DNA of 64,000 bases from Auricularia sp. M13 (lineage: Eukaryota > Basidiomycota > Agaricomycetes > Auriculariales > Auriculariaceae): positions 2,480,001-2,544,000 of the forward strand of contig CM073202.1 of the NCBI GenBank assembly GCA_037042915.1, read 5' to 3'. The notes under the pieces are model-generated. The model saw only the letters and a program-made list of their open reading frames with translations, was not told where the DNA came from and searched no databases. A program made the translations under genes and the position numbers. Below are positions 26,483 through 37,790 of the stretch, one piece after another (positions within the stretch are counted from its first letter, which is position 1; every line of letters starts with the position of its first letter).

Positions 26483-27564
26483 CTAGGTCGGGATGAGGTG
26501 CGTGATGTCACGAGGTTGCTCCCGCGCGTCGTGGGCCGGCTGGGCGTGATATTCGTTGACTATCGCGTCGATCATCTCTTCGAACGGTTTCTGCCGCGGC
26601 GCGAAGCGCTCGAAGGTCGGCGGGCGTTCGTAAGCGATTTGTGCGGTGAGGAGCTGGGGCGTGTGTAAGGGATTGATAAAAGACTCCCGAGGGCCGAGCT
26701 GCACGCACGAGAATATCGGCAGTAAGGCCCTTAATGGGACTGTGCGTCGTCCTATTTCCGTCGCGGTGAGATCATGGCAGAGATAAACTTGGCGCGGCCA
26801 ATACCTGAAGCGATGCATGCGGTATTGCCAGCCGTAGAGCCACTCCGAGTCGCTCGTGTTGTACACCTCGTCGTCGTACGGCCAGTTGTGGCTGCCCTTG
26901 TCGGCGAGCTCGATGCCTGGCTGATTGGCGAGCCCGGGGTCGAGGACGGCCTCGAGCTGATGGTAGAAGAGCGCATCTACCTCGGAGACGGAGCGCTCGA
27001 GACCGGCAAGGAGGTTGTTGTCTGTGAGGAGCGCGACGACCGGCACGACGAGCAGCTTGTGCAGCGATGGGAATGGCGGGAGGCCGCAGAGAACGTAGAC
27101 GATTGAGCCGAGCGTCGATGGCGGCAGGCCGACCTCCTCGTGTGCCTCGCGGAACTGCGCCTGGAGTGAGATAATGCACTTGGATGCAGCGAGATGGGTA
27201 CGCACGGCGGTGAGGACGGGCGTCTCCTCGTCCTCCTCAGCCTTGCCGCCCGGGAGCGCGGTCTGGCCGGCGTGGGTGCGCATGCTGAGCGAGCGCGTGG
27301 TGAGCAGGACCTCGAGCTCGCCGCTGGCGCCCTCGAACAGCAGCACGAGCACGGCGGCCATCTTGCTGCGCGGGTAGTCGACGCTGCGTCGGTCGGTCAG
27401 CGGGCGCCGAGGCCATGCGAGCCGGACCGCGCGCACTCTGGCCAGGATATGGCATCGGGCCCGCCGTGCTTGAGGCCGTAGGCGAGCAGGCGCTGGACGC
27501 ACTGGCGCGGGCGCGCAGAGAGGCTCTGGAGGGCGCTGCTCGGGATCGGGCTCGGCGACGGCAT
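26483..27564 (-). CDS. Nudix hydrolase, CoA-diphosphatase type
   Basis: Exons in gene order: 27428..27564, 27206..27383, 26805..27154, 26709..26751, 26483..26653; 292 aa. It carries the two signatures of the NUDT7/NUDT8/Pcd1 group, which hydrolyse CoA and its derivatives: LLTTRSLSMRTHAGQTALPGG directly before the Nudix box, and the box GGKAEEDEETPVLTAFREA then HEEVG with the 14-residue spacing typical of CoA diphosphatases. The box is completed only by removing the 51-nt intron 27155-27205. After the fold come YGWQYRMHRFRTT and PIKGLTADILL, as in fungal homologues. No clear PTS1 peroxisome signal is at the C-terminus (ends LIPT), so localisation is open. Starts 90 bp from the divergent pICln gene. 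Confidence 0.88.
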
Positions 27565-27654
27565 TATCGCACGGTGGCGCGGAGGAAAAAGGGACACTGA
27601 CGCCGAGCGGAGATTGACCCGCGTCCGCCTTTTGCACCGTCCATCGCGCCCGCC
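27565..27654. promoter_or_regulatory. 90-bp bidirectional promoter region
   Basis: The ATGs of the Nudix gene (-) and the pICln gene (+) are separated by only 90 bp, so the two must share or overlap promoters and 5' leaders. No TATA box is evident; the stretch is GC-rich with a GGGACACTGACGCC segment. Confidence 0.6.
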
Positions 27655-28527
27655 ATGCCGCTCGCCATCCTCAACGGCCCGCCGCCGTTCACGACGCCCG
27701 AGCAGCACGCACAGCTCACCGCGTCGACGCCAGAGAGCTTCGAGTCCATCCCGCCCGTCCTGCGCCATCTCGAGCAGGCCGTCGTGCTCTCGCTCGACCC
27801 GCCGCTCGACGGCGTGCAGTGCACAGACACGCCAGGAGCCTTATATGTCACGGAGCGGTCAGTCTACGCGTTTTTTATTGAACCGTGCTCATGCCTGTCC
27901 ACAGTGTCGTCGCGTTCGTCCCTGCAGACGGCAGTCCTGGATTCAGCGTCGACTACCCAACATTAATACTGCACGCTATATCGCGCTCCGAAGATGGCCC
28001 GATGCTCTACTGCCAGCTGGACGAGAGCATAGGCGTCGAGGGCGCGAACGAGGACGACGACGTCGACACGACGCGCGAAGTCAAGATCGTCCCCGCGTCT
28101 CTCGAATCGCGTACGTCCCCTCTGCACCCAATATATCCCATCCCATCTCACCCAATGTCCATGCACACACAGTCGAGCCGATATTCGAGGCGATCTCGCT
28201 CTGCGCCTCGCTGAACGCCGATCCGGTCGACGAGGACGACGAGGACGAGGCGTTCCTCGACGCGGAGGAGGACCGGGAGGAGCTCTCCGAGATCGGCCGG
28301 GTGCGCAAAGCTCCTTCCACCGATAATCGTTTCCAGCCGTACTAGAGCGCGCTTCTCAGGCCGCGCTGGCGCACTTGGACAGCATCATCGACTGGGACCA
28401 TCCCGCCAGCCAACCGCGCCCCGTCGCGACCAACGGCGTTTGGAAAAAGAACGAACAGACCAAGGACAAAGATGAAGCTGAAGAAGTCGAAGAAAAGACG
28501 GAGCAGGGCGCTGCGAGCTCCAACTAG
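27655..28527 (+). CDS. ICln: pICln, methylosome subunit
   Basis: Chaperone that presents Sm proteins to the PRMT5 methylosome for snRNP assembly in the cytosol. Exons 27655..27857, 27905..28110, 28173..28300, 28360..28527; 234 aa. The N-terminal two thirds form the PH-like ICln domain (GALYVTERVVAFVPADGS, DYPTLILHAISR, MLYCQLDE). The acidic loop and tail typical of the family follow (ANEDDDVDTT, DEDDEDEAFLDAEED), then a helix with ALAHLDSIIDWDHP. Total length matches human pICln (237 aa). It lies head to head with the Nudix gene, and its functional partner PRMT5 is encoded about 6 kb downstream. Confidence 0.9.
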
Positions 28528-28863
28528 AGCCGGCTATTCGAATATCTCATGAGGCTTGCGGTTGCTGCGTTTGGATTTATCGTGTACGCTCGTCATAAAG
28601 GCAAAATTCCACTGAGAGTTGGGCACGCAGATTCGTGCTCGAGCTCCCATCCGAATCGCTTCGCGTTCGCTCTCGTTGAGGGTCAAACGCCCTCGCCGCC
28701 GCATTTCCAGCAATTGCAAGCAACCGTCTCTCCCTCCACACTTGCTACCAGCACGGATCATGAGCTATAACGGGCGTACACGCACACGCCAACAGAGTTT
28801 AGTGTCGTACATCGATTGACTTCCTCAAACAACGCGAGTGTATTCAGCTGCCGCCTCTCTGAA
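28528..28863. other. intergenic
   Basis: 3' UTR of pICln and upstream of the GTPase fragment. Nothing else seen. Confidence 0.45.
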
Positions 28864-29868
28864 ATGTATCGCACGCCGCCGGAGGCGCAGGAAACCTACC
28901 CGCTCGACATGTTAGCTCTGGCGAGTGTTTGCCGCTCCTGTGTTCGTCCCTCTCGCCGCGACCGTCATGGTGGTCCTGCAGCCAGCCGCCAGCGTCGTCA
29001 AAATCGAGTTCGACGAGACTCCTTCGCTGGTCTCCGTATCTCCTCTCACCTCGCTCTACGGTGGTGATGATGACGACGAGAACCGCAGCATGTCTCCGGA
29101 CGTTCTTGGACTCAAAAGGGTGCTTAGAGACCTTCAAGTTGGCCGCGGTTGTAAGTGCTGAACTCATCAACGTACGCTGGCAGGAACTCGACCACAACGC
29201 GAACGGCTCATACGACGATGATGCTGCACAGACTGAAGGCGACGCAGTGACCAGGTCTCCGAACGTTCTAGGACTGAAACTGGTGCGTCTATCCTTTGGC
29301 GTGTCGAGCTTCGGATGAACTGCCCGTAGGAGCCCGCGCCTGACGAGCTCGCGAACGACGGCACCGCGCTCAGCACCATCCTCTCGTCTCTCAACGACGT
29401 CTTCGCCACCATCCTGCATGCCAACGCCAGTACCGCTTTCTCTGAGAAAGCGGCTGGGTGGCGCCAGCGTCTGAAAATGTGAGTTTGCGTGCATCCGCGC
29501 GTCGCTATTTGACTCACCGTCCCAGCATCAAACAAAGTGCGGCTCAGACACCGAAGTTCTTGGTGGCAGTTCTCGGTGGTGCGTATGCGTACCTGGCCGC
29601 GGAGAGTATTTGTTTTGTGCGTGCTCATTCATTGCGTCTTCTCTTCAGCGTCGGGCGCGGGCAAGTCCTGGCTCATAAATGCGCTTCTCGGGGGTGCGTG
29701 CGTGAGCCGCGGTCTGTCTTGCTTCGAGCTCATCCCTGGCGCAGACCATATCGTCCCAACGTCCGGCGTAAAAGGCCGGTGCCTGCACTCACTCGTTGCC
29801 AAGAGGCCTTCTTCTGATGACGCTCAGCATGCACCTCGATGCCGATCGAGGTTAAACGGGCGAAATGA
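28864..29868 (+). pseudogene. truncated SLIP-GC-like GTPase (copy A)
   Basis: N-terminal part of a dynamin-superfamily nuclear GTPase (SLIP-GC-like) that also occurs twice, full length, downstream. Recognisable pieces: a variable N-terminus from an ATG at 28864; exons ending 29119, then 29184..29282, 29330..29478 (AAGWRQRLK), 29526..29578 (AAQTPKFLVAVLG), 29649..29693 with the P-loop GASGAGKSWLINALLG, and 29745.. with DHIVPTSGVK. A last piece CTSMPIEV (about 29831-29855) matches copy C. The frame then runs into a stop and nothing of the remaining G domain (DLPG motif), middle or C-terminal part follows. Two adjacent exons end in near-identical segments SPDVLGLK and SPNVLGLK, suggesting an internal exon duplication. 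It could encode a short P-loop protein, but truncation is the simpler reading. Confidence 0.7.
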
Positions 29869-30320
29869 GATTGCACAGCTGTCGTCGGATTCGCCGGCTG
29901 AGAGGATACCCTTGGCACGGACAACACAATGGTCATTCCTCTCCGCGGAGTTGTTGGTGTGTCAGCTCTGGCTGGCCGCCGGGACTCCTAAGCACTCGAA
30001 GGATGCCATGCACGCCTGTGGGAGCTATACCCTCTCGCTCGAACTCTCAACCGATAATGGCCTTCGCACACTTTCTGTCCGCGCGTCTTCTCACCCCGGC
30101 GCCGGAATGCTGTCATACCCTGCGCCTACGTGCACGACGCACCTCCACTGCATTCAAGCGGCATGAAGTCGCATCGAGTTACGCAGCGCCACGAGCCTGG
30201 TAGACGGGAAGACATGTGAACGGCAGCGGTGTTGCAAATAGCAGGTATCCCAAGCAACCTTGTTTATCGTGGATGAAGATATCTTATGTATGATGTTGTT
30301 TGAGATCGAAGATACACGGA
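29869..30320. other. no gene recognised
   Basis: Follows the break-point of GTPase copy A. An open frame crosses it but resembles neither the rest of the GTPase nor any family I know. Confidence 0.4.
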
Positions 30321-31707
30321 CTACGTGGACCAGTTAAATCTGAAACCGCGGAATAGCGCGGGAAACAATTGAAGTGCATACGCGAATGTTTTTGGAAGAA
30401 GCGATCGCCGATCGAACATCCAGAGCCAGCGGTAGCTGAAGCTCGGACGGTAGAGCCACCACCACGGGAGCACGCGGAGTTGCCTCTCAATCCGGATCAG
30501 CGTCTCCCTTGCCGTCAGACGCAGAGCGGGGTCGTCGTGGGAGCATTCACGGCGGACGGCACGCATCCAGGGCGTCGTTCCCTCCTGCGCGGGCGGCGAG
30601 CGTTCTGTTAGACTATGCAGTGTCCGACCGTCGGTGGGGCAACGTACGGGGTCCATCAGCCCCCATATAAAGCCCAGGCCGTAGACATCGGCGCGAAACG
30701 GAGAGTACGGCTTTCCAGGCGCCACGTCAAGCTCGGGCGGGGGGAATTTCATGCCTTGAGAGAACATCGTAAAGGTGTCAACGTCCTCCGGCGCGATCCT
30801 GCGCGCGAGCTCGAAGTCGATGATGTAGACTTGAAACGGCGGGCCGCGGGGGGTCATAACAATATTTGAATAGTCCATGTCTCTGCGGTAGATCAGCTTG
30901 GCCTGCACTGGCAGTGAGCGTATTGCCATCATCGGGCGGCGTACCCGTGGTAGATGCCCAGGGAATGAATGAACGCGACAGACTGACGGAAGTCAGACTG
31001 GTGCAGCAGTAATGACAAGAACTTACGCTGAAAAGCCGGTGAATGACCTCCGCGCACGTCCCTTTCATCAGGAATCGCTCGAAATCGAGGTCAGCTAGGA
31101 CAGGCATGACGATGAGATGCGCGAGGTAAGATCCGTCGGCGTCGAGCACGGTCTTGACGTTCGTGGACGGAGGCAGAGGGTTGTGCGGGTTGTCGACGTG
31201 CGGCGGACTCGTGAGCAGTTCGCATATGTCAATTTCGGGCGATCTCGCGGATTCCCCTCTGACGGATGCGATTTTCAACATCACCACAGAGCGTGTTGCA
31301 AGGCAGAACGCGGGCAGAACCCTCCAATGCCTAGGCTGCACATGAAAATCAGTGGTCAAAACGCGTGGCACGTGACGCACAAGGCGATGGCCGGCATCCG
31401 GCGCGCGGGCGTGTGCGGGATAGAGGGTATATTGCGCAGGAAGCACGTAGCCCATGGCGAGAAGACACGTTGAGAGCGCGACCCAGAGCATCTCGTTCAC
31501 CCGTATGCGTCTTTGGCCGCCCCGGATGGACGCAAGGACATCGTCGAGCACGGATCGCGACTCGGAGAGCAGAAGGATGATGGCCAGGTCTAGATACGCA
31601 ACTTGAGCCAGGGTCTGAGGATAGTCGCCGCCAAACGCGGCCAGAACGAGGCCCAAGTCGGCCACATCCACCTGCATGGTCAAGAGGAGCCCGGCCAACT
31701 CCGGCAT
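30321..31707 (-). CDS. divergent protein-kinase-like protein
   Basis: Exons in gene order: 31381..31707, 31027..31335, 30945..30982, 30648..30882, 30321..30584; 390 aa. The kinase fold is seen from VVMLKIASV (beta-3 lysine) through HRLFSSVAFIHSLGIYHGD, the catalytic loop HGDMDYSNIV (HxDxxxxN), then IIDFELA in the DFG position and an APE-like FPPPELDV with DVYGLGFIWG. HRD is replaced by HGD and DFG by DFE; such variants are common in expanded basidiomycete kinase-like families, and activity is uncertain. The N-terminal ~110 residues are hydrophobic and unlike known domains. A 63-nt intron (30585-30647) leaves the frame open but has a CTAAC branch site, so it was removed. It sits in the accessory stretch between the GTPase fragment and an F-box gene. 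Confidence 0.7.
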
Positions 31708-32220
31708 GCGCACCGCGATTTTATGTATTTACCTCCGCTTCGTCTGTCAGGACTATCTACCTACCTACCTACCGATGCAGACTCTCAGCAGTACAGCTGG
31801 AACTCGATGTATAAGGGAAAATTGGACCAAGATACATCACTCAGGCCCTATAATGGCAGAAGAGGCACGATTCGATCCCTTACTTGGGCGCTGGTAAGAG
31901 TGTAATTTCGCTGACAATCCGCCTGAACCTCACTTGTGTGGCCTACATTGGAAGTTCTGAAGACCTCAGTCTCGGTCCCATTTAGATAGGACATCATGAG
32001 TTCAAATTTTCATTTCTCGGTCCCGTGCAGATGGGACAATGAGCCTCAGGAGGCCCGATTTTCGGTCGCGTATAGATGAGACCTAGTATATCGAGAATTC
32101 CCTGGGGACTCTGTGTAGCTGTACAGATAGGTATTCTCAAATCGATACACCAGTGACATCTTCGCCAAGCTCGCGCATTGCTAGAAATATTACAAGTTAA
32201 ACCGTACTACTACACGATTG
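31708..32220. other. intergenic with spaced repeats
   Basis: Separates the kinase-like and F-box genes. It contains three imperfect copies of a 22-bp motif at exact 45-bp spacing (31971, 32016, 32061) and a short CTAC repeat near 31760. Confidence 0.6.
31971..32082. repeat. three 22-bp imperfect repeats, 45-bp period
   Basis: Copies begin at 31971, 32016 and 32061 and share the pattern (C/T)TCGGTC(C/G)C followed by TAGAT/CAGAT and GGAC/GAGAC. The 23-bp spacers differ in sequence, so only the motif, not the full unit, is conserved. This looks like an array of binding sites or a decayed tandem repeat lying 3' of the F-box gene. Confidence 0.6.
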
Positions 32221-33861
32221 TTACATCCGACTGTCCATGAAAAAATCGTCCACGCGGGCACGCAGCATCTCCAACCCAATGCCATGCTTCACTAAAACAT
32301 TCTTCAGCCGCAACTCCTTCAGCTTGGTCGTCTTGAATTCCACGGCCTGATCGAGCAGCTGCAAGACACTCTCCGCGGACACGTCCACCCTCTTTCTTGC
32401 ACGTAAAGTCAACTTCCGTAAGCCAGGACAACGGAGGGGCTTCTTGGCATCGAGCACAGGCTTGAGCAGAGCGTTGAGATGCCAGAGCGCGGTATCAGGT
32501 GCCTCGTCCGGTATGTCGATCTTCAATATGCCGAGCGCAGGCGCCTCCTCGTCGAGCGTCTCGAGGAACGGCGCCCAACAGCGCGCGTCGACGGTGAGCT
32601 TGCGCACGTGCTGGAGCAGCAGGCCGCCGGGGTTGAGCGCGCCGCGCGGGAGCGCCGCGAGCGAGTCCTCGAACGCGACCTCGCGCCCGGCGTCCTCGCG
32701 GTCAAACGCGATCACGCGCCAGTAGCGCCGCGTCGGCTCCGAGTCGCGCGCGGACTGCCGCGTGGGCCACCCCTCGACGACCGCCTCCGTCACGGGCCCC
32801 AGCGTGCCGAGGATCTGCTGCAGCAGCCCCAGGTGGCTCACGTTCTTCGACGTCTGGCCCGACTTGATCTTGATGCACTCCAGCTCGGAGCAGTCCAGGT
32901 TGCGCAGGATGCTCTCGACATTGTCGGGCACGAGGTCAATGAAGACGATTTGCTGTAGGTTTTCAAAATGGATGAGCCCGCCCTCCGTGGCCATGCGCGA
33001 TGCGTAGCCCTCCCAGCCATGCAAGGTAATGTCCTCCACCAGCGGGCACGCGACGGATATCCGGTGCAGCGTGTCCACGGTGATGCTACAGCGCAGCATC
33101 TCGAGCGTGCGCACGTTGGCGAACGCCTTGACGAGGTTGACGGGCGAGATGTGGGACAGCTCGAGCTCGACGAGCTTCGGCGCGACGCCGTTGAACAGGT
33201 TGCCCGGCAGCGGGTAGCGCGAGCTGTACGCCGTGCACGAGAGGCTGAGCGACGTGAGCACCGGCGCCGCCGTCTCGCACAACTTGCGGAACAGGTTCTT
33301 CCGGAGCTCGGCGCTGAAGCTGACGAGCAGCTTGCCCATGTGCGACATGTGCGAGACGAGACACGCGAGCGCGGCCGTCGCCTGCTCCTCCTTGCCCTTG
33401 ATGTCGACCAGGTACAGCCGGAGGTCCACCGGCTGCGTCTTCGCGCGCGCGAGCAGCACGGGGAGTGCGGGGAGCGTGCGCGCGCTGATGATGGTGATGC
33501 TCGTCCAGAGGCGCGGGTCGTCGAGCGTGAGGTCGCGCCAGTGCGAGCACACATGCGACAGCAGCACGCTGGTGCGCGTGTCGGACTGGCCGGCGACAGT
33601 AGACAGGATGTGACAAAGCAGCTCTGGCGGGAGACGGTTGACGGGCGTCAGGCGGTTCACGCGCCGGCGGATTCGTAACATGACGCGTTGGAGCGTCTCG
33701 CTCGTGTGCTTTGTAGCAGCGAGCACGCCCTCGAAGATCTCAGCAGACTCGGCTGGGCGATTGTTGGAGTAGAGAATGTTGGTCTCGGCTTCATCCAGCA
33801 GCTGGTGGATGAGCGCCTCGAACGTGGTCAGCCCGTCGGTCAGTGACGAGAGGCAGCTCAT
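32221..33861 (-). CDS. F-box protein with degenerate leucine-rich C-terminus
   Basis: Single exon, 546 aa from the ATG at 33861. An F-box lies near residues 75-115 (VNRLPPELLCHILSTV, HVCSHWRDLTLDDPRLW), as in the large Agaricomycete F-box families; it would recruit SKP1 of an SCF ubiquitin ligase. The rest is a series of leucine-rich segments (LVELELSHIS, VRTLEMLRC, HFENLQQIVFIDLVP, GLRKLTLRAR), probably an irregular LRR substrate-binding fold. The frame stays open upstream to 34413, but that part lacks coding character and the conserved start is MSCLSS. No substrate can be inferred. Located next to the kinase-like gene. Confidence 0.82.
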   Translation of the reverse strand: MSCLSSLTDGLTTFEALIHQLLDEAETNILYSNNRPAESAEIFEGVLAATKHTSETLQRVMLRIRRRVNRLTPVNRLPPELLCHILSTVAGQSDTRTSVLLSHVCSHWRDLTLDDPRLWTSITIISARTLPALPVLLARAKTQPVDLRLYLVDIKGKEEQATAALACLVSHMSHMGKLLVSFSAELRKNLFRKLCETAAPVLTSLSLSCTAYSSRYPLPGNLFNGVAPKLVELELSHISPVNLVKAFANVRTLEMLRCSITVDTLHRISVACPLVEDITLHGWEGYASRMATEGGLIHFENLQQIVFIDLVPDNVESILRNLDCSELECIKIKSGQTSKNVSHLGLLQQILGTLGPVTEAVVEGWPTRQSARDSEPTRRYWRVIAFDREDAGREVAFEDSLAALPRGALNPGGLLLQHVRKLTVDARCWAPFLETLDEEAPALGILKIDIPDEAPDTALWHLNALLKPVLDAKKPLRCPGLRKLTLRARKRVDVSAESVLQLLDQAVEFKTTKLKELRLKNVLVKHGIGLEMLRARVDDFFMDSRM

Positions 33862-34851
33862 GGAGGTACGGGTCCGTGGTAACTGGGAAAAATATGAGCA
33901 GCGGATTATGAAGCGCCACAAAGGCACGCACCGATACAGACAGAGCGATAGACGCAGCAGAATTAGCCAAGATAAGTAGTGAGATGAATGTGGAACGGGA
34001 AGAGAGAGCTGAAGTGCGGGTAATCCCGCTGCCCGGCGCCAACGGCTCATATCCCTGTCAACCAGGTCTAGACGGGCGATCGAGCTCATCGTTAGGCGCA
34101 GCGGCGTTGCCAACGTAGGCTGACGGGATCCCGAACGGAACACTCTCGAGGGGCAGTCAGGCTGAGAGTAAATTGCAGAATCGCAAATTACACCAAGACA
34201 CCGGCCGCGAGACGGTTCCATGCAGGGCAAGAAGGAAAAGTACCCGTAATGGATTGCAAAGAGGACAGGTTGATATGCAAATTGCATGCAAGTGGTCGTT
34301 GGGCAAGTGGCATCTCGGCCGCGGCCGCTCCTCCTCATCGTCGGGAACGCTACATTCCGGCTCTTAGCACATCTTGCTAAGTAAGTGGTGCCTGGAAACT
34401 GCAGGGTTTTCATCTGGGCATGTCGCCCGCATATTCAAGCTCCAAGCAGTAGTAGTGGCGTATCTCCGCGTTCCAAGCTTGCAGGGCTGCCCTTTCAGTC
34501 GCTAGCCATTAGCGCGACTTCGTTGTAATATCCAAGTGACAGTTGCATGAAATATGTAGCTTGACGAATTCAGCTATGGCCGGCTACTCCTCTTCATGGA
34601 CGTTGACTTTGTAATCCACGCTGCTTCACGCACGTGTTGGGCAGTGCGCTCACTTTCGCGGTCGTTGCGCGGTAGCACATATCGCTGGTCCATTGACGAC
34701 TAACCATCTGAAAGTCCTGCAATATAGGCATAAGATTTCTTTGTACAGGCTGAAGCTAACGATGCCGAGCAAGCGAACGTCGTGGTCGTAGGCGAAAGCG
34801 CGTCTCGGCAGAGGCCGTTTCACTTTGTCCTGTAATTTCGCTGCTGCAGTC
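33862..34851. other. divergent intergenic region
   Basis: About 990 bp between the F-box gene and PRMT5, including both promoters. An open frame continues the F-box ORF upstream but is not convincing. No other feature seen. Confidence 0.5.
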
Positions 34852-37790
34852 ATGGACGGCGGCCCACAGATTCCCATCGCGCTGCACGTGCCTCTCGCGC
34901 AATTACAGCAGTACAAGCCCGCACAGGGCACCAGCGCTGTCCAGGCGGCAGTCCAGGACGCGCAGAGCCGCAAATACGACGTCGTATGCGTTCCACTGAC
35001 CACCGACGCGTGGAAAACGCGCTGGCAGGAAATGTGTCTTGCCTCGACGACTGGCGATGAGAGCCCCACGGCGGTGCTCGGACAACGAGACGCGAAATTG
35101 GATGAGCGCGCCGAGAAATGGCGCGCCGGCGAGGGATTCAGACGCGAAGAGGTCACCATCACCAGGCTCGGTGCGCATTCATCTTCGTTTATTGCTGTTG
35201 GTACTCATAATGTATTATAGACGAAGCCGAGAATATTATTGCAATGGCATCTGATTGGATAGAGCTCGACTCGCCCGACGAAGGCCTCCGTTTCGACTCT
35301 GAAGTGGTCCGTACGATTATTGACTCGTATATCCAAGACTAAAGTACCATCGTACGAAAGGCTCTGCGCCAGGAAATAGCATATGCCGCGTATCTGAACG
35401 TACACACCTACATCCTGCCACCGCCGAGACACCGAGCGCACACCGCCGACTACGCGCGCGCGGTCAACGCAGCATTCGCGTCGTGCGGCGCGCACTCCTT
35501 TCTCCAAATATCCATCCGCATCCCCATCTTCGACGCCGCGGCCTTCCGCTCCTCGACGTCCAACGCGTCCTCCTTCGTGCACGTCTCGTCGCCGGGCCCG
35601 CCGACGACGCAGTCCGTGCATGGCACGCCCGCGGGCGACCTCAGCGCGACCTGGGAGATGTGGGACCTCATACGCACCGCGTGCTCGTACAGCACGCGAT
35701 TATCCGTCAGTATGTCTACGGAGCGTTTCTGCCTTTCGTGCCTGTGCTGAAATTTTGCCTTTTGCGCTAGCTTTGGACCTCACGCCGCCGCTGCCCGCGA
35801 CGCTCGGCGTGTTGCAGCGCTGGGCGGCGGAGCCCACACGACACATCTTCCTCCCGGCCTCGACCTTTATCCCTAACGCGAAGGGCTATCCCGTCCTGAC
35901 GAAGGCGACGCAGTCGTTCCTGCGCGACATCATCAAAGTCAGTTTTTCTTGCCGTCCATCCGCGCGCCGCTTGCTGATCGAGCCTTCTAGTACCGCCCGA
36001 CCATCATCCTGGCCAACACCTTGTCCGGTACGCACACAAACGGCGGCGAATCGGCCTACGCGCAGTATGTGCGCCATCTGGAGAAAACAAGCCCTGCGCT
36101 GCAGGCGATGGAGACGCCCGGCACGCTGGAGAACTTTGCAAAAGGCTACATGGATTATTTGCAGGCGCCGCTGCAGGTGCGACTTTCTGACATCTGCCAC
36201 GATGCGGGATCTGACGTGAGCGCATAGCCGTTGTCGGACAATCTGCAGAGTCAAACGTATGAGGTGTTCGAGAAGGACCCTGTAAAGTACTACCAGTATG
36301 AGGAGGTAGGTGTCATCTTTTAGTCATCTGCCGCAGCTGACAGGTTGTATAGGCTGTATTTCGTGCCCTGTCGGATCGACGTCCGGACGTCAAGATGTAC
36401 GTGCGAAGTGTTATGCTGCATGCACGCGCTGACGTGCTCGTGGCAGTGTGATCTGTGTAGCTGGCGCGGGACGGGGGCCGTTGGTGTCGCGGTGTCTCAG
36501 CGCCATCGAACGCTCGTCGCGGAATGCGGCCACAATTATTTACGCCGTTGAAAAGAATGTTAATGCATTCGTGACGTGCGTCCCGACATTCATTTGAGAT
36601 GTGCCCCCTGAACGTTGTGCAGACTACAAGAAAAACGCGACACGGAGTGGGGAAACCACGTCACGTTGATATACGGTGACATGCGCCAGGTGTCGTTGCC
36701 TGAAAAGGTCGACATCCTTGTCACGGAGCTGCTGGGCAGCTTCGGCGACAACGAGCTGAGCCCAGAGTGTCTCGACGGCGCGATGCGATTCCTCAAACGT
36801 ACGACCCTCTCCCGTCTCTGTTCAATCCTTGTTTCTGATACACGCACAAGCGGACGGGATCAGCATACCGGCGTCGTACACGGCGCACATCGCGCCGCTG
36901 AGCTCGTCCAAGCTGCACACGGAGGTGCACATGGCGTCCGACCAAAAGTTCGCGGAGACGCCGTACGTCGTGCTCTTCCAGGCGATCAACATCCTGAGCG
37001 GCGACGGCGGCGGCGTGCGCGGGTCCTGCGGCGCGCGTGTGCAGGAGTGCTGGGAGTTCGAGCACCCGAGACGCGACATCCCCATCGACCCCGCGTCGGG
37101 CCTGCCGTGGTCGAATGCGCACAATACGCGCTCGGCGGTGCTCAACTTCCACATACCCCATGCTGGCGTGCTGCACGGCTTCGCGGGCTACTTCGAGGCC
37201 GTGCTGTATGCGGACGTCGGGCTCAGCATACACCCCGACCGCAAGGACCACGTGTCGCCCAATATGCTGAGCTGGTTCCCACTGTTCATCCCGTTACGAG
37301 TGCGTACTTTTGTATCTGTGGCAGCATGCTGTAGCTGTATTTCTGACGCTGGCCGCAGGACCCGCTATACCTCCCGTCCAACTCGGAGCTGCAGGTGTCC
37401 CTCTGGCGACTGACGGACAAGCGGAAGGTGTGGTACGAGTGGTTCGCCGAGGCGTTCCTCCCGAAATCCGCCATCGCGTCCCCGCTGCCGCTCTCCTCTG
37501 CGGCAGGGCCCGGCGCTGGGGCTGGGATGTTAAACGGACTGGGGCTGATGTCGCCGACGCCGGTGTCCGCGTTCCCCGCGCCGTCGCCGCTGCTCGACGC
37601 GCCGCCGCACGGCCTGTGGAGCGGGAGCAGCATCGACCGCCCCGGGTCGACGTTCGCAGACCGCAGCTCGACCGCGACGCCTAGGCTCACTGTCGAGCCG
37701 ACTTCCATCACCGACGTTGACGGCCGCATTAAGATTGGGCAGACGACGCTGCATAATCCGGCAGGCAGGAGCAGCTGGATTGGGTTATAG
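34852..37790 (+). CDS. PRMT5: protein arginine N-methyltransferase 5
   Basis: Type II arginine methyltransferase making symmetric dimethylarginine on Sm proteins and histones (Skb1/Hsl7 family). Exons 34852..35170, 35221..35306, 35361..35709, 35771..35937, 35991..36176, 36228..36305, 36353..36396, 36447..36575, 36623..36798, 36851..37299, 37359..37790; 804 aa. The N-terminal TIM-barrel part has [18 protein letters not shown], and [20 protein letters not shown]. The SAM-binding motif [12 protein letters not shown] is near residue 417 and the double-E catalytic loop [15 protein letters not shown] near 488-502. The C-terminal beta barrel follows ([25 protein letters not shown]). A Pro/Ser-rich insert of about 80 residues lies between WFAEAF and the final strands, longer than in animals. 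The gene is intact in this reading. Its partner pICln is nearby. Confidence 0.95.

Noticed and set aside
33862-34413. Open frame extending the F-box protein 184 residues upstream
   Set aside because: Composition is unlike a protein domain, no conserved start lies there, and MSCLSS at 33861 fits F-box family starts.
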